Part shown: positions 8,592-16,500 of the stretch, piece by piece
How the letters are laid out: each line of letters begins with the position of its first letter
Position numbering within the stretch: the stretch's first letter is position 1
Assembly (NCBI RefSeq): GCF_013391475.1
Contig: NZ_JACBAZ010000003.1
Coordinates: forward strand, 372,001-436,000
Direction of reading: 5' to 3'
Length of the DNA: 64,000 nt
From: Oceaniferula marina
Lineage (GTDB): Bacteria > Verrucomicrobiota > Verrucomicrobiia > Verrucomicrobiales > Akkermansiaceae
The notes under the pieces: generated by a model
What the model was told of the DNA's origin: nothing
Database searches by the model: none
The model's input: only the letters and a program-made list of their open reading frames with translations
Position numbers and translations under genes: made by a program

Positions 8592-10886
8592 ATGACTCCA
8601 CGCATTCTGTCCATGCCGCCGCTTGCCTCTCTGGTTCAGCCTCTTCAGTCCCTTTTGTTCATCTTGACCATGTCAACAGGCTTTGCCATCAGCGAAACCG
8701 ACCTCCTGCAATCCACGCAGACCTACGGCGCAGCCAAACGCAATCTGTCCACCAGCGGCAAGGCCCTCAGCGTGGCAGGTAAAACCTACCCGCAAGGCAT
8801 CGGTGTGCACGCCGTCTCCGAAGTCCCGGTAAGTGTCGAGCCCACGGCAAAGCGGTTCCAAGGACTGGTGGGTATGGATGACACCTCAGTACGAGAAGCC
8901 AAAGGAGAGGCCCAATTTCGGATTCTCTCCGGCAGCGCCATCCTCTGGACCTCACCCATCATGAAAACCGGCAGTCCAGCGGTCCCCTTCGACATCCAGG
9001 TTCCCCCGGGTGCCCGAAAACTTTACCTCCAGGTCGACGACCTCGGCAACAATGCCTACGACCACGCCAATTGGATCGACCTACGCTGGGGTAAGGAGGC
9101 GCAGGCATCCGACGTGAAGGCCACGGCAAAAACCAAGCCCCAAACCCTGAACGGAAAAGACTTCGGCATCACGCCGGATGTCACCACCGACCAATCAGCC
9201 GCCTTCCGCAAAGCGCTCGACGCCCTGCGTGCCGCACCCGGGTCCACCCTGACACTGGCCAAGGGAACCTACCATTTCCACCACACGGGTGCCCTGAAGC
9301 GCCACTTCCATGCCTCCAACCACGACCAACCGATCTGGCAACCGGTTTCGCTACCGCTGGTCGACCTAACCAAGACCACCATCGACGCCAACGGTTCCCT
9401 GTTCCTTTTCCACGGCCAGGTCCAGCCGATGCTCATCCAAGACACCCGGGAGCTCACCATCAAAAACCTGGCACTCGACTACGTCCACCCCCCCGATTCT
9501 CAAAGTACCATCACCAAAGTGACCCCCGAGTTCTACGAAATGAGCATCGATCAACAACAATACCCCCACAAGGTGGAAAACGGTTGGATCACTTTCACCG
9601 GGGAGGGTTGGGAAAAACCCGATGGCACCCACGGCATTGTCTTCGACGGCAAAACCAAAGAAATCGTCGCCGGCACCAGCGACTACGGCTACCGCGGCAA
9701 ACTCACCCTTGTCTCACCCGGACACTACCGGGTGGAAAAAAACATCCAGAAAGACGGTATCAAAGCAGGCGACACCATCACCATGCGCCACGGCTGGGAC
9801 CGCCCCCACCCGGGGTGCGTGCTCTACCGCGCCGTCGATACCCAGCTAGTGAATTTCTCCATCCACAGTTCCCACGGCATGGCGCTCGTCGCCCAACGCA
9901 GTGAAAACATCCACCTCAAAGGCGGCGGCGTCTTCCCCCGCCCCGGCACCGGAAGAAACTTCTCCGCAGGTGCTGATGCCACTCATTTTTCTAACTGCAA
10001 AGGGAAAATCATCACGGAAAACTGCCTCTACGAAGGGATGATGGATGATGCCATCAACGTGCACGCCACCTGTCTGCGCATCGAGAAAAAGATCAACAAG
10101 CACACCATCCGCTGCCGATACGTGCACGGCCAGGCCTATGGATTCGAAACCTTCCTCCCGGGAGAGACCCTCAGGTTTATCCAGGCCAAATGGCTGACGC
10201 CACGCAACCCCTGCAAAGTCAAGTCAGTGGCCTGGATCGATAATAAGAACCTCCTACTCACCCTGGACACCCCGATCCCCGATGACCTTGGCAAAGGGGA
10301 CGCCGTCGAAAATGCCGACTGGTTTCCCAGTGTGCATTTTAAAAACAACATCGTCCGCAACAACCGTGCGCGGGGGAGCCTGTTCACCACCCCCCACCCG
10401 GTGGTCATCGAAAACAACACCTTCGAAACCATAGCCGGATCAGCAATTCTGTTAGCTGGCGACGCCAACGGTTGGTATGAAAGCGGTGCCTGCCACGATG
10501 TTCTGATCCGCAACAACATCTTCAAAAACAACCTCACCTCACGCTTCCAATTCACTGAAGCCATCATCTCGATCTTTCCGGAAGTCCCCGACCTCAAAAC
10601 CCAGACCGAATTCTATCACCGCAAGGTCAGGATCGAAAATAACCGTTTCGAAACCTTTGATGTCCCCTTGTTGTTCGCCATTTCCACCAAAGGAATCCAA
10701 TTCAACAACAACAGCATCCGCTACAACAGCCAATACCCCGCTTGGAACCGTGCTCCGTTCATCTTCCGCCGCTGCGCCGATATCCAAATCTCCAACAACA
10801 AGGTCAAGAATGCCCCTCGCCCATGGGACAAGGCATCATCCCTCAAACTTCAACTGACCCCGGAAAAGGAAATCCAGTGGAGATAA
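8592..10886 (+). CDS. GH110 alpha-1,3-galactosidase with N-terminal NPCBM domain
   Basis: This 764-residue exo-enzyme is expected to cleave terminal alpha-1,3-linked galactose. A signal peptide (residues 1-33) is followed by an NPCBM-type carbohydrate-binding domain (about 35-168), which shows 'KTYPQGIGVHAVSE' and 'LYLQVDDLG'. A right-handed parallel beta-helix fills residues ~190-755. GH110 landmarks are clear: 'SSHGMALVAQRSENIHLKGG', 'GADATHFSNCKG' with Asp462, and 'GMMDDAINVHAT' with Asp485/Asp486. The 23/24-residue spacing of these aspartates equals, from memory, that of the three catalytic aspartates of characterised GH110 enzymes. An unusual addition is the NPCBM domain, which more often accompanies GH27, GH36 or GH98. 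The gene shares its strand with GH2, and a T-tailed hairpin follows 60 bp downstream. The target may be a marine galactan or a mucin-like glycan. Confidence 0.88.
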   Translation: MTPRILSMPPLASLVQPLQSLLFILTMSTGFAISETDLLQSTQTYGAAKRNLSTSGKALSVAGKTYPQGIGVHAVSEVPVSVEPTAKRFQGLVGMDDTSVREAKGEAQFRILSGSAILWTSPIMKTGSPAVPFDIQVPPGARKLYLQVDDLGNNAYDHANWIDLRWGKEAQASDVKATAKTKPQTLNGKDFGITPDVTTDQSAAFRKALDALRAAPGSTLTLAKGTYHFHHTGALKRHFHASNHDQPIWQPVSLPLVDLTKTTIDANGSLFLFHGQVQPMLIQDTRELTIKNLALDYVHPPDSQSTITKVTPEFYEMSIDQQQYPHKVENGWITFTGEGWEKPDGTHGIVFDGKTKEIVAGTSDYGYRGKLTLVSPGHYRVEKNIQKDGIKAGDTITMRHGWDRPHPGCVLYRAVDTQLVNFSIHSSHGMALVAQRSENIHLKGGGVFPRPGTGRNFSAGADATHFSNCKGKIITENCLYEGMMDDAINVHATCLRIEKKINKHTIRCRYVHGQAYGFETFLPGETLRFIQAKWLTPRNPCKVKSVAWIDNKNLLLTLDTPIPDDLGKGDAVENADWFPSVHFKNNIVRNNRARGSLFTTPHPVVIENNTFETIAGSAILLAGDANGWYESGACHDVLIRNNIFKNNLTSRFQFTEAIISIFPEVPDLKTQTEFYHRKVRIENNRFETFDVPLLFAISTKGIQFNNNSIRYNSQYPAWNRAPFIFRRCADIQISNNKVKNAPRPWDKASSLKLQLTPEKEIQWR

Positions 10887-10948
10887 AGTAGGCGCTGCCA
10901 AGAGAAACTGTTCCATTCCGGCCTCGAATGGCATAGACATCCCGTCAT

Positions 10949-10985
10949 CCATGCAGACACTTAAAAGTGTGCATGGAACCTTTTT
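10949..10985 (+). terminator. Intrinsic terminator after GH110
   Basis: An 11-bp stem (10,949-10,954 plus 10,957-10,961 pairing with 10,966-10,976, two bulged bases) closes a tight A-rich loop and is followed by AACC and five T residues at 10,981-10,985. It lies 62 bp after the GH110 stop and 36 bp short of the convergent gene's stop. The T-run is only on the + strand, so it serves the GH2-GH110 side. Confidence 0.6.
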
Positions 10986-11021
10986 GGAATTCAAGATCGC
11001 ATGAAATCTTACGCAAGGCGA

Positions 11022-11795
11022 TTACAAGGCGACAATCCTGAAAAACAATTTGGGAACTGCAATCGTTTGATTGAATGTCTGGGTAGCGCCATTGCCAGCA
11101 ACCGGGCTGCCTACATCTTGCCAACTATTAGATTCCAAAGTGGTCGAGCTCTGAAGCTGATAATTCACACCTAACTGGCTGCGGAAAGAAATCGAAAGTG
11201 AATTGCCTGAGACACTGGTGATCGTTGCCACCTCGGACACTTGAGGAATGGCAGGGGTAAATTTGAAGGCGTTGAGCTTAAAGCCTTTACTGTCTGAATG
11301 AATCGACGTTGCATAAACAAAGCCTGGGGCACGTGCCAATTCTAGGGAAAACTCTAAAGTTCCGCCCTCTTCCACTCCCGAAAAGGTCTTCACCAACGAT
11401 TCCGTGGCAACTCCTGCGCCATCCACCGTCACAGATTTGAGAACGCTACCTGTTGCGTAAACCAAATGATTTTTACGCACGGCTACCACACTGGGGTAAT
11501 CATTACTCGCCAACCAGCCCGATGTCCACAAAGGAGTCGTAGGAGATGTTCCGTCGTCGTTGGCACGCAGCCAAAAAATCTGGTTTTGGGAAGGTCCACC
11601 GCCTCCATCGCTACGGTTGACCACGATAGCGATGCTGCCATCACTTCCTGAGTTCATTGTCGTGCTGAAAATTTGTTTTCCGGCTTCTGTTTCATCATAG
11701 GAATACGACCATGACGGCTGAAGCGTTTGGGCACCAATCGATGAAACCATGGCGGCAAAAACCATGAGGAAGACATTGCAAAACGACGTTTTCAT
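11022..11795 (-). CDS. Small secreted protein at the end of the TPS gene series
   Basis: The open frame extends back to 11,954 inside the TpsB gene, but the start at 11,795 is preferred. There an ATG opens a normal signal peptide ('MKTSFCNVFLMVFAAMVSS', cleavage near 'IGAQT'), giving 257 residues. The upstream extension has no signal and overlaps TpsB. The middle is beta-rich and repeats short strands ('IFWLRAND', 'LVYATGSVLKSVTVDG') reminiscent of propeller blades. The last ~65 residues, 'SLSISFRSQLGVNYQLQSS' through 'FFRIVAL', match a C-terminal domain often seen in secreted Verrucomicrobiota proteins, possibly a sorting signal. It begins 40 bp after the TpsB stop, so it is likely co-transcribed and could be an accessory or cargo protein of the TPS pathway. 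No enzymatic motif is visible. Confidence 0.75.
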   Translation of the reverse strand: MKTSFCNVFLMVFAAMVSSIGAQTLQPSWSYSYDETEAGKQIFSTTMNSGSDGSIAIVVNRSDGGGGPSQNQIFWLRANDDGTSPTTPLWTSGWLASNDYPSVVAVRKNHLVYATGSVLKSVTVDGAGVATESLVKTFSGVEEGGTLEFSLELARAPGFVYATSIHSDSKGFKLNAFKFTPAIPQVSEVATITSVSGNSLSISFRSQLGVNYQLQSSTTLESNSWQDVGSPVAGNGATQTFNQTIAVPKLFFRIVAL

Positions 11796-11835
11796 AACAC
11801 GAAATAAACTTGGGGGTTGCGGGAGGTCCAATGAC

Positions 11836-13515
11836 CTAAAAGGAATAACTGACTTGGAAATAGAATTCACCATCTCCCGATTCGACAGAGTCGTCGGAGT
11901 GGGTGATGTCGCGCAATGCCACACCATAACCGAGTGCCATGCGTAAATCTTCATTGACTACAGCATCAAGCCCCAGACCAATCGACCACAATGTGTCATC
12001 TTGTTCAAAGGATAAAGCATCCTCGTTTTTAACCGTGGCAAAATCGGAAAAGACGGAAGTAGAAAACTTCACAGGCACGCTACCCATCGAAACTTCATCG
12101 AAGTGGTATTTGTAATCCGCTTTGACCAAGAAGGAGCTATCACCGGAAGCAGCACCGAGCGGATATCCACGAACAGTATGGTAACCCCCTGCCACATTCA
12201 AAAAGGAGGGAGGGAGGCGTGAGCCAAAACTTGTCGTCAATGAAGAGGCTGCCTGTAACTCATGTTTTCTGCCGTCTTCCTCGGTTAACCACTCATCAAG
12301 GTAGAGACGGTAGTTGGCATAGAGGGCACCAATGACAAACGAGTCATCAGCAAACAAGCGACCTTGGCGCGACAACTCCAACCCGGAGTCGGTTCCCGCC
12401 AGACTTGGGAGGTTGCATTCAAGCCGGGCACCCGTCACAAACGAGCTTTTATACGTTGTTTTTGAATAGCGAACCCCGACAGAGGGCAGCAGGTAGCCGG
12501 TTGTTGCTTTGGGAATTCCAATACTGGTTTGATCCTGGGTGGCACTCAAATAACGCAATCCAAGAATCGCATCGAGATATGCCCCTTGGTCGTTCCAGAA
12601 TGTTTTTTCCCAAGTCACACCTAAGGAATAACTATGACCTTCATAGTCCAACCCGAACGGGGTCGACAAACCGATATCTTCCGCGGTGTAATTACTGTAG
12701 TAGGCATTAAATCCAAGTCGACTGCTTGCCACCTCATCCAATGGCATCATGTAGTCGGCTCCGACGTAGCCGCTATTGCCTTTAAATGAAGAAAGCAGTT
12801 TAAAGTTCAATCTATCATCCGTGGTAAATGTGTTCCACCGGCTATAATCAATCGTTCCCCGCTCGCTACCGGTGCGCTCGGATCCAAAGTTATCAATTCC
12901 GAGGGTGGCCACTTGCTCATCGAGCTGTTTCACCCGGTATTCGAGAACCAGTTCGCCATCTTCGGGAACCAGAACCGGACGCACCTGCTGTCGGCTGAAG
13001 CGATTCATCATCCCCACAGTGCCATCAAGCTCTTTAGCGGAAATGGTGTCTCCTTTACCAATAGGGGCTGCCGTGCTGATACGTGTCCGTTTGGCCTCGG
13101 ATACCTCTTGGTTCTCCTCAGTCCCAACAATTCGGACACTGGAAATTTTGCCTTCCACAATTTTAATCTCAAGCGGCTTGCCTGCGAGCATTGCTTTATA
13201 GCCCGACGTTGTTACCACCGCTCGGGTAGCCAGAATACCACGCTCTTGGTAAACCTCACTGATGGCCTTCAAGATAGTTGATATCGCTTCCGGGGAAAGC
13301 TTCTGAGCATCAATTTGGTGCAGCTGATAAGATCGGCCACCGGCGGCTGGCACCAGACCTTTTTCTCCCTCTTTAAGTGATACAGTGACAGCAGAGAGGG
13401 TTTGGTTATCGACGGCAGAATTACCGGAAAACTTAATCGGGCCTGCACTCGCGGTTAAGCTGGTCAACAAGACACAGCCTAATGCGCTTGTGATGGATTT
13501 GGATTGTGGGATCAT
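11836..13515 (-). CDS. TpsB-family outer-membrane transporter (POTRA + 16-strand barrel type)
   Basis: This 559-residue protein belongs to the Omp85/TpsB (ShlB/FhaC) superfamily that exports TPS exoproteins across the outer membrane. A signal peptide (1-24) precedes a POTRA-type region (about 60-195) with 'ISTILKAISEVYQERGILATR' at residues 78-98 and 'PLEIKIVEGKISSVRIVG'. A barrel of alternating strands follows. The superfamily hallmark loop-6 motif is present as 'VRGYPLG' (448-454), and the chain ends in a terminal Phe ('YFQVSYSF'), the recognition signal for the BAM machinery. The gene starts 41 bp after the TpsA stop and is followed 40 bp later by a small secreted protein, the classic linked arrangement of transporter and substrate. 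No Shine-Dalgarno sequence is visible; the leader is pyrimidine-rich. Confidence 0.93.
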   Translation of the reverse strand: MIPQSKSITSALGCVLLTSLTASAGPIKFSGNSAVDNQTLSAVTVSLKEGEKGLVPAAGGRSYQLHQIDAQKLSPEAISTILKAISEVYQERGILATRAVVTTSGYKAMLAGKPLEIKIVEGKISSVRIVGTEENQEVSEAKRTRISTAAPIGKGDTISAKELDGTVGMMNRFSRQQVRPVLVPEDGELVLEYRVKQLDEQVATLGIDNFGSERTGSERGTIDYSRWNTFTTDDRLNFKLLSSFKGNSGYVGADYMMPLDEVASSRLGFNAYYSNYTAEDIGLSTPFGLDYEGHSYSLGVTWEKTFWNDQGAYLDAILGLRYLSATQDQTSIGIPKATTGYLLPSVGVRYSKTTYKSSFVTGARLECNLPSLAGTDSGLELSRQGRLFADDSFVIGALYANYRLYLDEWLTEEDGRKHELQAASSLTTSFGSRLPPSFLNVAGGYHTVRGYPLGAASGDSSFLVKADYKYHFDEVSMGSVPVKFSTSVFSDFATVKNEDALSFEQDDTLWSIGLGLDAVVNEDLRMALGYGVALRDITHSDDSVESGDGEFYFQVSYSF

Positions 13516-13556
13516 GCGTTGAAATTGGTAAAGGTTGGAGGAGAGGGATGATGCCG

Positions 13557-16500
13557 TTATTGGACGCTATTGATGAGTTTCTCAGCCAACCCGAGAGTTT
13601 GCAGGTGGAGCGGAACCCCATCCAACGACTTCAATACGGCTTGTTGTTTGCTCTTGCTTAACTTGCTCCATGAGGGAAGAGCAATCAGGCGCAAGCCCAC
13701 ACTCTGGGAAATAGCATAGGAATTAGAAAACGGGCTATTCGGGTCATATCCGATGTTTTCCTGAATCCAAATTTCCATCAACCCCTCCTGGCTCAGGGCA
13801 GGTAAACTAGGGTATGGATCAATGGTGAAATCACCGGGAATAACAGTGACGGTGTAATTGTTCAGATCAAAACCATTGGAACCCAGCGCGGATGCGGCAT
13901 CGGCATCGAGCTCGGCCGGATAAAAACCATGAGCAGCTGCCAGGTCTTCGGCAACGCCAGTCACACTGAAGATATCGAGGGAATCCACGGTTTCACCATT
14001 CGGTAATATATTTCCTCCACCCACAAGGTCAGTGGTGACAAAGGCTGTTGGGTCAATCTTATAGGAGGCCCCTGCATACCGTTGATCGCTATTGATGGCG
14101 AGTTCGATGGCGCGACGGTTAATCACGTAATCACCACTCTGATAGGAAATGGCATAGTTGCTTGCCTTAAAGCCATTGGTGCCGGTTTGTCCGACAGGAG
14201 TTAATGCATCTGTATACGTGCCCACAGCAGCTGTGGTACTGCCAGGCAATGTTGTCATTGCAAAATCGATGGCCGTCACACTTTCTCCATTGGGAAGATT
14301 GGCTGAGTTACTCAGCGGATCAAATAATTCAAAGGAGGAGGAATCCAACGATTCGCTCTGACCATAAATTTTTGACTGTTCGGTGGCAGTGATCGTAATG
14401 GCACGTGCGGCAATGGTGTAGTCACCATTCACACGGGTGATATTGTAGTTAGCCTCATCAAAGCCCATCGAACTGGCAAGAATCGTGGTAGGCGCCAAAT
14501 CATCAACATAGACGCCGACATCCGCACTGGTATCGCCCGCCACAGCACTGGTGATCGCCACGGCATCAATGGTCTCACCATTCGGAAGCGTGGAACCATT
14601 GGTCATATCTGTCACGGTGAAGGCGCTGGTGCCAGGTGAAACATTTTCACCGTAAATTTTCCCCTGAGGAAGCGCAGTCAGAGTGATGCCACGTTTGTTC
14701 ACCACTAGATCACCTGTGACGTAATTAATATCATAGTTGCTTTCGAGGAAGCCGTCTCCGGTTCCTGCGGTGCCGGTGACGGGACCGGAAATCACAATTT
14801 CATCGGTATAGGTCGCAGCATCAGCCGTGGTGGAAGCATCCACACCGCTTGCCGAGCTAATGGTCACGGTCGTAATCACCTCACCATTGGGAAGCATGGT
14901 GCCTCCGGTTTTATCCAGAGTGGTAAAGGCGGTGTTATCAAGTGTGAGGGTATCACCATAGATTTTTTCCTGCTGGCTGGCAGTCAACGTAATCGCACGC
15001 GGGTCAATCGTGAAGTCGGCAGCTCCATAGCTAAAGGTGTAGTTTTCCTGATTGAAGCCATTGGATCCGGCAAGCGTTGGGTTACCTGTGCTGGTTGGGG
15101 TGACGGTGATATTGTCGATGTAAGTGGCGGCGTCCGCATCGGTGGAAGCATCAACGCCCCCTGCACTGACCAGAGTGACGGTATCGATTGTCTCTCCATT
15201 GGGAAGGGCTCCTCCATCACGGTCGATGACGGTGAAGGCGGTGTCACCTAGATCGTGCACATCCCCGTAGTCCTTGCGTTGCGCCGTGGCATTGATCGTA
15301 GCCGCACGGCGGTTGATGACAAAGTCACCCAGATTGGTGAAATCGAAGGTGTAGTTGCTGGCTTTAAAGCCACTACCCCCGGTTCCAAAACTGGTGATCT
15401 GCAAGTCATCGGGATAGACAAGCGCATTACTGGTGGTCGAGGCGTCATGCCCGCCACGGCTGATGATATTCACCGTATCGACCGTCTCACCATTTGGAAG
15501 GATGGCGCCTCCGTCTTTATCCAAGACCGTGAATGCTGTGTTGTCATTTCTCAGGGTGTAAACATCGCCATACGTTTTTTCTTGTTGTGATGGGGTGACG
15601 GTAATCGGGCGGGGGTTAATGAGAAGGTCACCCGAAGTGAAAGTAATATCGTAGTTACTTTCGAGGAAGCCGTCCCCGGTTCCAGGCGTGCCTGTCACCG
15701 GACTGGCAATAACAATTTCATTGGAGTAAAGGCTGGCATCGGCATTGGTTGAAGCATCTTTGCCTGTTGCCGAACTGATGGAAACCGTGGTAATCTCTTC
15801 TCCGTTTGGCAATGCGCTATCCAAGGGGTTCCCCTGATCCACCACTGAGAAGTTGGTATTATCAAGATTAAGACCATCACCGTAGAATTTCTCCTGACGT
15901 CCGGCGATCAGTTCGATTTGGCGAGGGTTGATCGTTAAATCTCCTGTGGCGAAGGTGATATCATAGTTAGAAACTTGGAAACCGGAACCTCCATTACCAT
16001 CACCAAAATTATTGGAATCAATTTCGAGGTTATCAGCATAAGGTGTAGGGCTGGCATCCTGATCGGTCGAAGCGGCAAGACCACCAACACTCAAAAGTGT
16101 GACATTATCGATTGTTTCACCGTTAGGCAAAGTACTGTTTCCGCCATCGGTCAGTCCATTATCAAGAATGCTGAAGGCCGTGGTGCCAAGAGGTAACACA
16201 TCACCGTATTGTTTCGACTGATTATCTGGCGTTAGAGTAATTGGGCGAGGATCAATTTTTAGATCTCCATTCACAAAGGTCAGATTATAATTATTCACAT
16301 CAAAACTATTTCCACCTGTCACACCTGTGATCTGGAGATCATCCTGATAGGTTCCGACAGGATCCGTGGTACTGGCGGCGAGATCCACTGGCGGCACGCT
16401 CAACAAGCTCACGCTGTCAATGGTTTCACCGTTGGGCAAGGTTGCGTCTCCCCCACCGGTGAGACCTCCATCCAGAATGGTAAAGGCGCTTTGGCTGGCA

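Noticed and set aside
11796-11954. N-terminal extension of the small secreted protein
   Set aside because: It overlaps the TpsB coding end and puts 53 residues before a normal signal peptide; the ATG at 11,795 is far more plausible.
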